A DNA stretch of 64,000 bases, taken from positions 2,418,001 through 2,482,000 of the forward strand of contig NZ_CP109583.1 of the NCBI RefSeq assembly GCF_036250755.1, given 5' to 3'. Positions 17,418 through 26,097 of this stretch are shown in pieces. The stretch comes from Streptomyces uncialis. Lineage in GTDB: Bacteria > Actinomycetota > Actinomycetes > Streptomycetales > Streptomycetaceae. The translations under genes and the position numbers were made by a program. Each line of letters opens with the position of its first letter. The first letter of the stretch is position 1. Below the pieces are notes generated by a model, which was not told the origin of the DNA, did no database searches, and saw nothing but the letters and a program-made list of their open reading frames with translations.

Positions 17418-18212
17418 TCAGCGTTCCAGGTGGTCCAGGAAGTCCGTGATGAGCCCCAGCCATGCTTCGGGACGCTCGGCGAAGGGCAGATGGCCGGTCG
17501 GTATCCCGACGAGCCGGGCCCCGGGGATCCCCTCGGCCACCTCGTGGTGCAGCTCGGGACCGACCATGAAGTCCTCGGTCGTGGAGATCACGAGGACCGG
17601 CACCGCGATCCGGGCCAGATCCTCGCGGACGTCGGTCCGGACGACCAGGTCGGCGTGATCGCCGCCGCCCGGCGGGAGGGATCGCGCGGTCTCCCTCACC
17701 AGGGCGTCGAGCTCGTCCGAGCTCATGGCCGCCAGCGCCGACGTGCCGAGCGCCAGAGGTGTGAGGTAGCGGGCCAGCGGCACATGGGCGCCGGAGGTGT
17801 GGAGGTGCCGCCAGCGTTCGGCGAGACGGCGCAGCGCGGCGTCGGGCCGGGCCACCGGAGCGGTCAGCACCAGGGCGGTGACCCGCTCCGGGTGCCGGAC
17901 GGCGGCCCGTATCGCGACGGCGGTACCCAGGGAGTAGCCGACGACCGCGAAGGTCTCCAGCCCCTCGGCGACCGCGGCGGCCACCAGCTGGTCGGCCAGC
18001 CCGTCCAGGGTGAGGGGTGCGGCCGAACGGGGGGTCGCCCCGGTACCGGGGTAGTCGGCACCGACGACGGTGCGGTTCGCGGCGAGCCCGTCGAGGATCG
18101 GTCCGTAGTTGCCCGCGACGCTTCCGCCCGCGCCGTGGGCGAGGAGCAGCCCCGGCCCGGCACCTTGGACGCTGCGGGCGAAAACCGGTACGGGCAGCGC
18201 GATTTCGGGCAC
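17418..18212 (-). CDS. Alpha/beta hydrolase
   Basis: A 264-aa alpha/beta hydrolase fold protein. It shows the oxyanion-hole segment HGAGGS near residue 26, nucleophile elbow GYSLG near residue 93, acid residue in STTEDFMV near residue 213 and catalytic histidine in GHLPFAERPE near residue 241. The start is GTG 18212 with AGGAG 7 nt upstream. It is divergently transcribed from a TetR regulator across an 82-bp gap containing two similar palindromes, the standard arrangement for a TetR protein controlling its neighbour. The substrate is unknown; esterase, lipase or C-C hydrolase activity are all possible. Confidence 0.85.
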   Translation of the reverse strand: MPEIALPVPVFARSVQGAGPGLLLAHGAGGSVAGNYGPILDGLAANRTVVGADYPGTGATPRSAAPLTLDGLADQLVAAAVAEGLETFAVVGYSLGTAVAIRAAVRHPERVTALVLTAPVARPDAALRRLAERWRHLHTSGAHVPLARYLTPLALGTSALAAMSSDELDALVRETARSLPPGGGDHADLVVRTDVREDLARIAVPVLVISTTEDFMVGPELHHEVAEGIPGARLVGIPTGHLPFAERPEAWLGLITDFLDHLER

Positions 18213-18234
18213 GGGGATCTCCTCAGATGTTCTG

Positions 18235-18286
18235 TAGCGATCACTAGCAATCCGACGGTAGCAGGTTTCTTAGCGAGCGCTATAAA
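18235..18286. promoter_or_regulatory. Twin TetR operator candidates and tetR -10 box
   Basis: Two related 12-bp palindromes, TAGCGATCACTA (18235-18246) and TAGCGAGCGCTA (18271-18282), lie 36 bp centre to centre between the divergent hydrolase and TetR genes. The second overlaps TATAAA (18281-18286), a good -10 box whose transcript would start at or within a few bases of the TetR ATG (18295), implying a leaderless mRNA. Confidence 0.6.
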
Positions 18287-18294
18287 ATGCCTCC

Positions 18295-18945
18295 ATGACG
18301 AAGACCGGAGGCCGCCCCAGGAGCTTCGACCGTGAGGTCGCCCTGGAGCGCGCGCTCACCGAGTTCTGGCTGCACGGCTACGAGGCCACCTCGATCGCCG
18401 CGCTCACCGCGGCGATGGGGATCAACGCACCCAGCCTGTACGGAGCCTTCGGGGACAAGCGGAGGCTCTTCCGTGAGGCGATCGGCCGGTACCGGGTGAC
18501 CTACGGCGCGTTCGGTGGACGGGCGCTGGCGGAGGAGACGACGGCGTTCCTGGCGATCCGGCGGGTGCTGCGCGAGGCCGCCCACGAGTACACCGACCCG
18601 GGCCATCCGCCCGGCTGCATGATCATCACCGCCGCGACCAACTGCACCCCGGCGGCCGACGAGGTCAAGGCCGAACTGCGCGCCCTGCGCGAAGCGGGCA
18701 GGGACGCGCTCCAGGAGAGGATCGCCGCCGACGCGCGGGCCGGGCGCCTGGCCCCCTCGGTCGACGTCCCCGCGCTCGCCATGTTCTACGCGGCCACGCT
18801 TCAGGGCATGTCCACCCAGGCGTGCGACGGTGTCGGCCGCGAAGCCCTGGAACGGGTCGCCGACATCGCCATGACCGCCTGGCCCGACGGGGCCGGGGCC
18901 AACCGGGCCGGTACTGGTACCGACCGGGCCGGGGCGGTGCGGTAG
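18295..18945 (+). CDS. TetR/AcrR family transcriptional regulator
   Basis: A 216-aa protein. The N-terminal TetR DNA-binding domain (FDREVALERALTEFWLHGYE, then IAALTAAMGINAPSLYGAFG) is followed by an all-helical ligand-binding domain with a central CMIITAATNC segment, as in the YxaF/AcuR-like branch, where cysteines may sense electrophiles. It probably represses itself and the divergent hydrolase through the two palindromes in the 82-bp gap. The last 20 residues are a low-complexity Gly/Ala/Arg/Thr tail. There is no ribosome binding site, consistent with leaderless translation. Confidence 0.85.
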   Translation: MTKTGGRPRSFDREVALERALTEFWLHGYEATSIAALTAAMGINAPSLYGAFGDKRRLFREAIGRYRVTYGAFGGRALAEETTAFLAIRRVLREAAHEYTDPGHPPGCMIITAATNCTPAADEVKAELRALREAGRDALQERIAADARAGRLAPSVDVPALAMFYAATLQGMSTQACDGVGREALERVADIAMTAWPDGAGANRAGTGTDRAGAVR

Positions 18946-19248
18946 CGGTCCGGGCGCAATGGTGGGGCGCGGCGGCGGGGCCGGGGCGGCGCGGGGTACC
19001 AGGGGCGCGGCGGCAATGCCGGTGCTGGGCGGTGCCGGGGCGGGGCAGGGCTGGGCCGGTGCCGACGCGCGGTCGGCGGGGCCGGGGCGGGGCGGCACCC
19101 GGTCCCGGAACGGTGCGGCGGCGGTACCGGGCGAGGGGTCCCACCTGGGGTGGAGGGCGTGGGGGCGCCCTGCCGTCGGTGGGGCGGGGGCACCCCGTAC
19201 CATTTCCTTGGTTGACGGCAGAACCATTCTCGCCCGATCGGATTCGCC
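18946..19248. other. 303-bp G-rich non-coding stretch with possible promoter
   Basis: Extremely G-rich on the plus strand (many GGGGC/GGCGG runs at 18960-19140), with G-quadruplex potential and no convincing gene. TTGACG at 19212-19217 looks like a -35 box for the downstream ATP-binding gene; a matching -10 is not clear. Confidence 0.35.
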
Positions 19249-19683
19249 TTGTACGAGCATTCCGCTCCCGCCTCCTGGCGTATCGCGTTGCCGCATTCCG
19301 CGGCCGCGGTGCCGGTGGCACGTGCGCTCGTACGGACCGCGCTCGCGGACATCGAGCACGCCGCCGACTGCGACACTGCGGAACTCCTCACGGCGGAGCT
19401 GGTGGCGAACGCCGTGGAGCACACCTCGGGCGACGACCCGATAGAGCTGGTGGTCGAGCTGCGGTCGGGCGGCTGTCAGGTCGAGGTGCACGATCCCGAC
19501 CCGTGTCCGCCGGGCAGTCTCACCCGGCCCGATCCGGCGGGACCGCCGGACCCCTGGCAGGAGCACGGACGGGGACTGCTGCTGATCCGCGCGCTGAGCT
19601 CGTCCTGCGGGCACCGCCCCACCGAGTCCGGCAAGGCGGTGTGGTTCACACTGCCCGCGCTCCCCCGCCCGCGGCCCGCCTGA
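19249..19683 (+). CDS. ATP-binding regulatory protein (RsbW-like HATPase)
   Basis: A 144-aa single-domain GHKL ATPase of the anti-sigma/RsbW type that is very abundant in streptomycetes. The N-box is ELLTAELVANAVEHT near residue 48. Downstream G-boxes are degenerate (VHDPDP, then HGRGLLLIRAL). The start is uncertain: TTG 19249 gives MYEHSAPASW before the expected first strand, and no ribosome binding site is visible. No cognate sigma or anti-anti-sigma gene is adjacent, so it is an orphan that may sequester a sigma factor elsewhere. Confidence 0.75.
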   Translation: MYEHSAPASWRIALPHSAAAVPVARALVRTALADIEHAADCDTAELLTAELVANAVEHTSGDDPIELVVELRSGGCQVEVHDPDPCPPGSLTRPDPAGPPDPWQEHGRGLLLIRALSSSCGHRPTESGKAVWFTLPALPRPRPA

Positions 19684-19764
19684 CGCGACGGCCCCCGCCG
19701 CGGGACGACCGGCCCGGAACCGCGACGCGCCGTCGCCGGTGCGTCACCCGAGGTCGCCGGTGCG

Positions 19765-21039
19765 TCACCCGAGGCAGTCCCGGACGGCCTTGACCAGGTT
19801 CGCCGCCCGGGGGTCGTCCGGCCGGAAGTTCCAGAGGTTGGTGACATAGCCGAAACCGACACCGGCGTCGGGGTCCGCGAAGCCGATCGATCCGCCGGAG
19901 CCCGGGTGACCGAACGACCCCGGCCCGAGCATCGGCATCGGCGGGCAGGCCCGCCAGAACCCGAGCGACATGTTGAAGGAGCGTTCCGCCGGGATGTCGA
20001 GTCCCGGCGGCAGCCCATGCATCCGGGTGCCGCCCGTCTGGACGGCCGTCGCCCGCTCGACCGCCGGCGGATCGAGCAGCCGGACACCGTCCACGTCACT
20101 CACCGTGGCGGCGTACATCCGGGCCACCGAGCGCGCGTCCGAGAGCATGTTGGCCGCCGGGAACTCCGCCTCGCGCCAGGCCCGGGTGGTGTAGTAGTCG
20201 GAGGTGTTGTCCAGCGCGCCACCGAGCTCGCCGCTGCGGGCCTGGACCGAGTCGGCGCCCCACACGGCCTCGACCCACGCGACGACCGTGTCCGGGTCCA
20301 GCCCGGTCGCCGCGGCCATCCCGGCGATCAGCTCCTCCAGACCGAACGGCGCGGCGGCCGCGATCCGGGCCACCCGGTCCTCCTGCTCCTCGGGCAGCCC
20401 GATCCAGGCGCTCAGTCCGAGCGGGGCGGCCACCTCCTCGGCGAAGAACGTACCGAGCGACCTGCCGGAGATCCGGCGCACGACCTCGCCGACCAGGAAC
20501 CCGTACGTGACGCTGTGGTAGACGTGCTCCGTACCCGGCCGCCACAGCGGCTCCTGCGTTTCGAGCGCGCGGATCACCGGGTCCCAGTCGCATGCCTGCT
20601 CGAACGTCAGCGGTCCGTCGACGAGCGGCAGTCCGGCCTGGTGCGACAGCAGCCAGCGCACCGATATCCGTTCCTTGCCCGCGGCACCGAACTCCGGCCA
20701 GTACCGGACCACCGGGGCGTCCAGATCCAGCTCACCGCGCTGCGCCAGCATATGGGCGCAGATCGCGGTGGCACCCTTCGTCGTGGACGCCACCTGGACG
20801 ATGGTGTCCCCGCGCCACGGCCGGTTCGCCTCGCGGTCGGCGAGGCCGCCCCACAGATCGACGACGGGCCGCCCGCCCACGTAGACACCACAGGCCGCAC
20901 CGACCTCGCCGGGCTCCCCCGCGAAGTTCGCGCGGAACACGTCGGCGACCTTTCCCCAGCCGTCCTCGACCCCGTGCCCGGCCACCCCGTACCCGGCGTC
21001 CTCGCTCAGCGCGGGGGTCCCGTTCGTCGTGTTCTCCAT
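19765..21039 (-). CDS. Serine hydrolase (class C beta-lactamase/esterase fold)
   Basis: A 424-aa penicillin-binding-protein-like serine hydrolase. The SxxK motif is VASTTKGA near residue 85, the second motif is YHSVTYG near residue 170 and a late HPGSGGS segment replaces the KTG box. This pattern fits EstB-like esterases more than true beta-lactamases. There is no signal peptide, so it is probably cytoplasmic. The ATG at 21039 has GGAGAGGA upstream. No operon partner is apparent. Confidence 0.85.
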   Translation of the reverse strand: MENTTNGTPALSEDAGYGVAGHGVEDGWGKVADVFRANFAGEPGEVGAACGVYVGGRPVVDLWGGLADREANRPWRGDTIVQVASTTKGATAICAHMLAQRGELDLDAPVVRYWPEFGAAGKERISVRWLLSHQAGLPLVDGPLTFEQACDWDPVIRALETQEPLWRPGTEHVYHSVTYGFLVGEVVRRISGRSLGTFFAEEVAAPLGLSAWIGLPEEQEDRVARIAAAAPFGLEELIAGMAAATGLDPDTVVAWVEAVWGADSVQARSGELGGALDNTSDYYTTRAWREAEFPAANMLSDARSVARMYAATVSDVDGVRLLDPPAVERATAVQTGGTRMHGLPPGLDIPAERSFNMSLGFWRACPPMPMLGPGSFGHPGSGGSIGFADPDAGVGFGYVTNLWNFRPDDPRAANLVKAVRDCLG

Positions 21040-21252
21040 GCTGTGTCCTCTCCGGCGCGGTGACGGCTCCGCGCTCCCCTGGTCCCTCGGTGTGAAGAAC
21101 ATCAGGTACCGCTCGACAGCGTCGACCGACCGGTGGGAGTTGTCGGGAAGCCGCCTGACGCGTGCCTTGCACACACGCCGCCACCGCTGAATGCCGCTCC
21201 ACCGGCGAGCGGTGGGACGGGCCAGAGCCAGGGCCAGGGTCAGAGTCAGGAC

Positions 21253-21276
21253 GGGTACGGGTACGGGTACGGGTAC
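21253..21276. repeat. GGGTAC hexamer, 4 tandem copies
   Basis: Four perfect copies of GGGTAC, preceded by imperfect GGCCAG/GGTCAG repeats, between the serine hydrolase and argF. It lies just beyond the argF stop (21317). Confidence 0.85.
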
Positions 21277-21316
21277 CGGGACCGGGATGCGGGCAGCCGG
21301 GAGAAGCCGCCGCCCG

Positions 21317-22351
21317 TCAGCTGCCGGACCGGGCCTCCGCCGGGTCGGACAGGGTCGCCACCAGGACGGCCTTGATGGTGTGCAGGCGGTTCTCCGCCTC
21401 GTCGAAGACGACGGAGTGGGACGACTCGAAGACCTCGTCGGTGACCTCCAGCGACTCCAGTCCGTGCCGCTCGTACAGATCACGGCCCACCTGGGTGCCG
21501 AGGTCGTGGAAGGCCGGAAGGCAGTGCAGAAAGCGGACGTCCGCGTTGCCGGTGGCGCGCAGCACGTCCATGGTCACGGCGTACGGGCCGAGCGCGGCGA
21601 TCCGCTCGTCCCACACCTCCTTGGGCTCACCCATCGACACCCACACATCGGTCGCGACAAAGTCGGCGCCGCGCACGCCCTGCCCGATGTCCTCGGTCAG
21701 GGTGACGGTGGCACCGCTGGCCGCGGCCAGCTCGCGGGCACGGGCGACGACTGCGGGCGCTGGCCAGTACGCCTCGGGCGCCACGATCCGGACGTCCATA
21801 CCGAGCAGCGCGCCCGTGACGAGGTACGAGTTGCCCATGTTGAAGCGGGCGTCACCGAGGTAGGCGAAGGCGACCCGGTCGAGCGGCTTGGCGGTGTGCT
21901 CGGTCATGGTGAGCACATCGGCGAGCATCTGGGTGGGGTGCCAGTCGTCCGTCAGCCCGTTGTAGACGGGGACACCCGCGTACGCGGCGAGTTCCTCGAC
22001 CGCGGGCTGGCTGTCGCCGCGGTACTCGATCGCGTCGTACATCCGGCCGAGCACCCGGGCGGTGTCCTTGACCGACTCCTTGTGCCCCATCTGGGAGCCG
22101 GACGGGTCGAGGTAGGTGGTGGCGGCCCCCTGGTCGGCGGCGGCGACCTCGAAGGCGCAGCGGGTGCGGGTCGAGGTCTTCTCGAAGATGAGGGCGATGT
22201 TCCGGCCGCGCAGCAGGGGGGTCTCGGTGCGCGCCCGCTTCGCCGCCTTCAGCTCTGCGGCCAGGGTGACCAGGGCCCGGAACTCGTCGGCGGTGAAGTC
22301 CACCTCCTTGAGGAAGTGACGGCCGGTGAAACCGGTCGGGACAGTCACCAT
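21317..22351 (-). CDS. argF: Ornithine carbamoyltransferase
   Basis: A 344-aa enzyme converting ornithine and carbamoyl phosphate to citrulline. The carbamoyl phosphate site is FEKTSTRTR, the ornithine loop region includes DDWHPTQ and the catalytic cysteine is in LHCLPAFHD. It lies downstream of arginine deiminase on the same strand, separated by 353 bp with its own AT-rich promoter region, so the two need not be co-transcribed. The enzyme is reversible, so it could serve arginine synthesis or, with the deiminase, the ADI pathway. A carbamate kinase is not seen here, which favours the anabolic role. The ATG at 22351 gives the usual length. Confidence 0.95.
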   Translation of the reverse strand: MVTVPTGFTGRHFLKEVDFTADEFRALVTLAAELKAAKRARTETPLLRGRNIALIFEKTSTRTRCAFEVAAADQGAATTYLDPSGSQMGHKESVKDTARVLGRMYDAIEYRGDSQPAVEELAAYAGVPVYNGLTDDWHPTQMLADVLTMTEHTAKPLDRVAFAYLGDARFNMGNSYLVTGALLGMDVRIVAPEAYWPAPAVVARARELAAASGATVTLTEDIGQGVRGADFVATDVWVSMGEPKEVWDERIAALGPYAVTMDVLRATGNADVRFLHCLPAFHDLGTQVGRDLYERHGLESLEVTDEVFESSHSVVFDEAENRLHTIKAVLVATLSDPAEARSGS

Positions 22352-22403
22352 GCTGAGCTCCAGGGGCGTGGACGGCTGACGAAGAGGTGGGAGGACTTGG
22401 AAG

Positions 22404-22430
22404 TCTATACGACAGGTCACATTTCTATGC
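22404..22430 (-). promoter_or_regulatory. argF promoter region with direct repeats (candidate arginine-repressor site)
   Basis: The only AT-rich stretch upstream of argF. Read on the minus strand it contains TTGCATAGA and, 20 bp (two helical turns) further on, GTATAGA. Plus-strand copies are TCTATAC (22404-22410) and TCTATGC (22424-22430). Position and composition fit an ArgR-type ARG box, but the match to a consensus was not computed. Confidence 0.4.
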
Positions 22431-22607
22431 AAGCACCCCGGTCCCCTGCCGCCCCTGGTCCCCTGGTGTCCGCCGGCCTCCTCGGTCCTCTGGTCTCCTG
22501 ATGCGCTGATGCTCTTGGTCTCCCGGTCCCCGGGTGTCCCGGTCCCTCGGTCCCTCGGTCTCCCGGTCCTCGCGTGCCCGGGCAGCGGGCCCGCACCCCG
22601 CCCGGCC

Positions 22608-22707
22608 CGGTCACGCGGTCACGCGGTCACGCGGTCACGCGGTCACGCGGTCACTCAGTCCACCCCGGTCACCCCGGTCACCCCGGTCACCTCGGTCACC
22701 CCGGTCA
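22608..22707. repeat. Compound tandem repeat running into the arginine deiminase stop codon
   Basis: Six 8-nt units (CGGTCACG type, 22608-22655) are followed by five 9-nt units (CCCCGGTCA type, 22663-22707). The TCA ending the last unit is the complement of the TGA stop codon of arginine deiminase. Both arrays share a CGGTCA core. Looser CCCTCGGT/TCCCGGT repeats continue at 22500-22580. Confidence 0.9.
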
Positions 22708-23937
22708 CGCGGGGTCCCGTTGCAGGGGGCAGCTCATGCAGCGCGGGCCGCCCCGGCCCCGGCCCAGCTCGCTGCCGAGGATCTCGATGACCTCGATGCC
22801 CTGCTTGCGCAGATGCGTGTTGGTCGTGGCGTTGCGCTCGTACGCGACGACGACCCCCGGTTCGACGGCGAGGACGTTGCAGCCGTCGTCCCACTGCTCC
22901 CGCTCCGCCGCGTGCACGTCCTGGGTGGCGGTGAGCACCCGGATCTCGCTGAGGCCGAGGGCGGCGGCAATCGCCCGGTGCATCTGCTCCGGCGGATGGT
23001 CGGTGACCTTCAGTTCGTGCGCCGCGTCGCCCGGTTCGATGGTGTACGAGCGGAGCATCCCGAGACCGGCGTACTGGGTGAAGGTGTCGGCGTCGACCAT
23101 CGTCATCACCGTGTCGAGGTGCATGAAGGCACGCCGCTTGGGCATGTCCAGCGCCACGATGGTGCGCGCGGAACCGGCCGCGAAGAGCCGCTGCGCCAGC
23201 ATCTCGACGGCCTGCGGGGTGGTGCGCTCGCTCATCCCGATGAGGACCGCGCCGTTGCCGATGACCAGGACGTCCCCGCCCTCGATCGTGGACGGGTAGT
23301 CGGTCTGCCCCTCGGACCAGATGTGGAACGGGCCCGCCGAGGCGGGCCGGAACAGCGGATGGTGCCGGTAGATCGCCTCGAAGTGGACGGTCTCGCGGCG
23401 CCGCGCGGGCCAGCGCATCGCGTTGATGGAGACCCCGTCGTAGATCCACGCGGAGGTGTCCCGGGTGAAGAGGTGGTTGGGCAGCGGGTCCAGCAGGAAG
23501 TCGTCCAGCTCCATCACATGGAAGCGGACGGAGACGGGCTCGGCGTGCCGCTCCAGGAACTCACGCTTCGTCATCCCGCCCACCAGCGCCTCGCACAGCT
23601 CCGCCGACGGCAGCCGCGCGAACGCGGCCCGCAGATGATCGGTGGCGAGCGGACCGTACTCCTTCTCGTCGAAGACCCGGTCCAGGACCAGCTCCCGGGC
23701 CTCCGGCACCTCCAGCGACTCGGTGAGCAGGTCACCGAACAGATGGACGCTCACACCCCGGTCGCGCAGGACGTCCGCGAACCCGTCGTGCTCCTGGCGG
23801 GCCCGGCGCACCCACAGGACGTCGTCGAAGAGGAGGGCGTCGCGGTTGCTGGGCGTGAGCCGTTTCAGCTCCAGGTCGGGCCGGTGCAGTATGACGTGGC
23901 GCAGCCGTCCGGTCTCGGAGTCGACGTGGAATCCCAT
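22705..23937 (-). CDS. arcA: Arginine deiminase
   Basis: A 410-aa guanidine-modifying enzyme hydrolysing arginine to citrulline and ammonia. Characteristic motifs in order: [30 protein letters not shown] and the C-terminal catalytic cysteine in [12 protein letters not shown]. Length and motifs match typical ADI enzymes (about 410 aa). The ATG at 23937 has GGAAGGA upstream; an upstream in-frame extension is less likely. It precedes argF on the same strand, giving two of the three ADI pathway steps. The stop codon lies inside a tandem repeat array. Confidence 0.95.
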   Translation of the reverse strand: MGFHVDSETGRLRHVILHRPDLELKRLTPSNRDALLFDDVLWVRRARQEHDGFADVLRDRGVSVHLFGDLLTESLEVPEARELVLDRVFDEKEYGPLATDHLRAAFARLPSAELCEALVGGMTKREFLERHAEPVSVRFHVMELDDFLLDPLPNHLFTRDTSAWIYDGVSINAMRWPARRRETVHFEAIYRHHPLFRPASAGPFHIWSEGQTDYPSTIEGGDVLVIGNGAVLIGMSERTTPQAVEMLAQRLFAAGSARTIVALDMPKRRAFMHLDTVMTMVDADTFTQYAGLGMLRSYTIEPGDAAHELKVTDHPPEQMHRAIAAALGLSEIRVLTATQDVHAAEREQWDDGCNVLAVEPGVVVAYERNATTNTHLRKQGIEVIEILGSELGRGRGGPRCMSCPLQRDPA

Positions 23938-24082
23938 GGAGCCATCCTTCCCCGACGCGGCGCATCGGGCGCGGCGTTCGCTCATCCGCCGACGGTAGCC
24001 CGCCCGGCCCGTGGAGGAGGGGCGCTCGTCGGCGGCGGCGCCGCGCGGGTCGCCGCCGTCGCTCGGGCGCCGGTCGGGCGCC

Positions 24083-24115
24083 GCTCGGGTTCGGCTCGGG
24101 TTCGGCTCGGGTTCG
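24083..24115. repeat. 11-bp direct repeat, 3 copies
   Basis: Three perfect tandem copies of GCTCGGGTTCG, in the gap between the truncated response regulator and arginine deiminase. The rest of the 218-bp gap shows no gene. Confidence 0.8.
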
Positions 24116-24155
24116 GCTGGGGCTCAGCTCGGCTCAGGCCCTGCTCGGGCGGCGC

Positions 24156-24480
24156 TCAGGCGCGCAGGTATGTGAGGACGGCGAGTACCCGGCGGTGGGT
24201 GTCTCCGGCGGGCGGCAGGTCGAGCTTGGCGAGGATGTTGCCGATGTGCTTGACCACGGCCGCCTCGGAGACCACGAGTTCCCGGGCGACCGAACCGTTG
24301 GACCGGCCCTCGGCGACGAGCGCCAGCACCTCGCGCTCACGCGGCGTCAGCCGTTCCAGCGGGTCACGGCGGCGGCGCAGCAACTGGCGGACGACCTCGG
24401 GGTCGACGACCGTGCCCCCGCCCGCGACGGTCCGCAGGGCGTCCAGGAACTGCTCGACCTGACCGATCCGGTCGGGAGGG
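24156..24480 (-). pseudogene. Truncated NarL/FixJ-type response regulator (C-terminal LuxR HTH only)
   Basis: The minus-strand frame encodes only the last ~108 residues of a response regulator: the linker ([20 protein letters not shown]) and LuxR-type HTH ([34 protein letters not shown]). The phospho-receiver domain is missing. Upstream the homologous sequence stops near 24480, precisely where a copy of the dispersed 86-bp repeat begins, and no start codon with a ribosome binding site is present. It is most simply a decayed regulator truncated at the repeat. Expression of a free HTH domain from a start inside the repeat cannot be excluded. Confidence 0.75.
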
Positions 24481-24577
24481 GAACCGCGCACCCATGAACG
24501 ACCCGCACAGGAACAAGTGCGCCCGCACGAGAGGACCCGGAGGCGCAAGCGAAGGCGCCCCGCGGGGAACCGCGCAC
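24478..24577. repeat. Dispersed 86-bp repeat, copy D
   Basis: One full unit plus the start of a second: GGGGAACCGCGCAC occurs at 24478-24491 and again 86 bp later at 24564-24577. Internal landmarks (CGACCCGCACAGGAACAAGT, then GGCGCAAGCGAAGGCG) match copies at 55.5-56.0 kb. It borders the truncated response regulator. Confidence 0.8.
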
Positions 24578-24600
24578 ACCCGGCACAGGCCCACGGGACC

Positions 24601-24620
24601 CTGGGACCCCGGGGCCCCAG
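24601..24620 (-). terminator. Possible terminator of the sortase operon
   Basis: A 20-nt near-palindrome with one mismatched pair (CTGGGACCCC paired with GGGGCCCCAG), 33 nt after the sortase stop on the minus strand. Confidence 0.4.
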
Positions 24621-24652
24621 GGACCCAAGAACCCCTGACCCGCCGGAAGGCT

Positions 24653-25408
24653 TCAGCGGACTCCGCTGAGGGTCGCGAAGACGACCACGTTGGCGTCGTA
24701 GCCCGCCTCACCGGTGAACGTCCCACCGCAGGTGATGAGGCGGAGTTCGGCGCGCCCCAGATCGCCGTAGACCCGCTCGGAGGGGAACCCGTCGCGCTTG
24801 AGGACCTCGATCCCGTACACGGTGAACAGGGCGGTCCGGCCGTCCGCGCGGGGCACCTCGACGGTCGCGCCCTTGTCCAGGGCGCCGAGCGGGTAGAAGA
24901 CCGCCGGGCCGGTGCGGGTGTCCACATGGCCGGTGATCACGGCGGTGCCCCGTTCGCCCGGGGTGGGGCCCTGGGCGAACCAGCCCGCGAGGTCCGGCCG
25001 GTCGGGCGGCGGCGCCGCGATCTGCCCGCGCGGGTCGTACCCGATGTCCTGGAGCGGCGCGTCCACCCCGACGGCCGGGACGAGGACCCGGGCGGGGCGG
25101 CTGACGGCGAGGGGGGCGTGGGCGCTCCGGGCGGCCGGGCCGGAGGGTGCCGCCCGGACGGCCGCGGCGGGCGTGGGCCGTGGCGGCTCGGCGGGCGGCT
25201 CGCCCTGCACCAGCCGGATTCCGACGAGGACCGCGAGCGCCATCGAGGACCAGCCCACGCGCAGCCGTCTGCCGGTCTCGGCGCGGCTCGCCCGCTCATG
25301 GGCCGCGAGGGCCGCCCGCAGCACCTCGCCCTCGTCACGGCCCTGTTCCGTACCACCCGCAACGGCCGGAACACCCGCACGGCCCGAACCGCCCGTATAC
25401 CGATCCAT
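24653..25408 (-). CDS. Class F-type sortase
   Basis: A 251-aa membrane-anchored transpeptidase. One N-terminal membrane segment ([14 protein letters not shown], near residue 55) is followed by a Pro/Ala-rich linker and a sortase beta barrel. Catalytic histidine is in AVITGHVDT and cysteine in [10 protein letters not shown]. The catalytic arginine expected on the last strand is not obvious: the segment reads [11 protein letters not shown]. Actinobacterial class F sortases attach or process surface proteins. The gene follows a secreted membrane-anchored protein gene by 60 nt, a common sortase-substrate pairing, though no LPxTG-like signal is clear in that partner. The ATG at 25408 has GAGGAGGG upstream. 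Confidence 0.85.
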   Translation of the reverse strand: MDRYTGGSGRAGVPAVAGGTEQGRDEGEVLRAALAAHERASRAETGRRLRVGWSSMALAVLVGIRLVQGEPPAEPPRPTPAAAVRAAPSGPAARSAHAPLAVSRPARVLVPAVGVDAPLQDIGYDPRGQIAAPPPDRPDLAGWFAQGPTPGERGTAVITGHVDTRTGPAVFYPLGALDKGATVEVPRADGRTALFTVYGIEVLKRDGFPSERVYGDLGRAELRLITCGGTFTGEAGYDANVVVFATLSGVR

Positions 25409-25468
25409 ACCGAACCCTCCTCGTCACCCGCCGCGCACAGCCCCCCGACCGCCCCCGGGCGGCGGACC

Positions 25469-26044
25469 TCAGACGGCCTGCCGCACCCGCCGCAGCCGGT
25501 ACAGGTATCCGCCGCCGAGCGCGGCCCCGGTGATCAGTACGGCTCCGGCACCGGTCGCCACCGCGGAGCCGTCCCGGTCACCGCCGAACCCCGCGTGGGA
25601 GCCGCCCGAGGGCACGACCTCCAGCACTCCGGTGAGACGCGCGCCGCTGTCGCACGTCCCGTGGACGTTGTAGCGGCCGGGGCGGGTGTTCCAGGGCACG
25701 TCGAGGCGTCCGCTCAGCTCGTCGCGTCCCCCGAGCTGCTGGCCGCGCCCGGCGTCCTGGTCACGGCCGTCGCCGCCGCGGCCGTCCCGGGTGAGCCGGA
25801 CATGGCGTCCGCCGAGCGACTCCGTGTTGACCGTCGCGGACCGGCTGTTGCCGCAGGAGAAGGTGCGGACCGTCGTGTGGTTCCCGGCCCGGACCGGGTT
25901 CGGCGAGAACGACAGCGTTTCCGCGCCGGGCCGCGGTCCCGGCTCCCCGCCCGCCGGGGTGCCGGTGGCGAAGGCGAGCGGCGCGGTGAGGGCGACCGTG
26001 GCCGCGGCCACCCCGGCCGAGGCCAGCATGCGTCGAGCGTTCAT
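25469..26044 (-). CDS. Secreted, membrane-anchored protein paired with sortase
   Basis: A 191-aa protein with a signal peptide (residues 1-27, ending FATGTPAGG), an Ig-like extracellular region with two cysteines (TFSCGNS and HGTCDSG) and a C-terminal hydrophobic segment (VATGAGAVLITGAALGGGYL) followed by an Arg-rich tail. That tail resembles a cell-wall sorting signal, but no recognisable LPxTG pentapeptide precedes it, so it may simply be membrane-anchored. It is probably the partner of the downstream sortase. The ATG at 26044 has a strong GGAGG and is preceded by a structured leader. Confidence 0.75.
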   Translation of the reverse strand: MNARRMLASAGVAAATVALTAPLAFATGTPAGGEPGPRPGAETLSFSPNPVRAGNHTTVRTFSCGNSRSATVNTESLGGRHVRLTRDGRGGDGRDQDAGRGQQLGGRDELSGRLDVPWNTRPGRYNVHGTCDSGARLTGVLEVVPSGGSHAGFGGDRDGSAVATGAGAVLITGAALGGGYLYRLRRVRQAV

Positions 26045-26053
26045 TTGATCCTC

Positions 26054-26097
26054 CGTCAGGCGCCAGCCGCGTGCGGGGCCTTGCCCGCACGCTGACG
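26054..26097 (-). promoter_or_regulatory. Structured 5' leader of the sortase-partner operon
   Basis: On the minus strand the leader reads CGTCAG, then CGTGCGGG-loop-CCCGCACG, then a 10-nt bulge and CTGACG, ending 1 nt before the GAGGA ribosome binding site. The nested 6- and 8-bp stems form one bulged hairpin. A second nested pair lies further upstream (26099-26107 with 26153-26161, enclosing 26111-26118 with 26136-26143). These may regulate translation or belong to a shared terminator or promoter region. Confidence 0.5.

Noticed and set aside
22608..22707. Possible CRISPR array
   Set aside because: Units are 8-9 nt and contiguous without spacers; it is a minisatellite.
21317..23937. Complete arginine deiminase (ADI) pathway operon
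   Set aside because: No carbamate kinase or arginine/ornithine antiporter gene is present; argF has its own upstream region, so a simple ADI operon is not supported.
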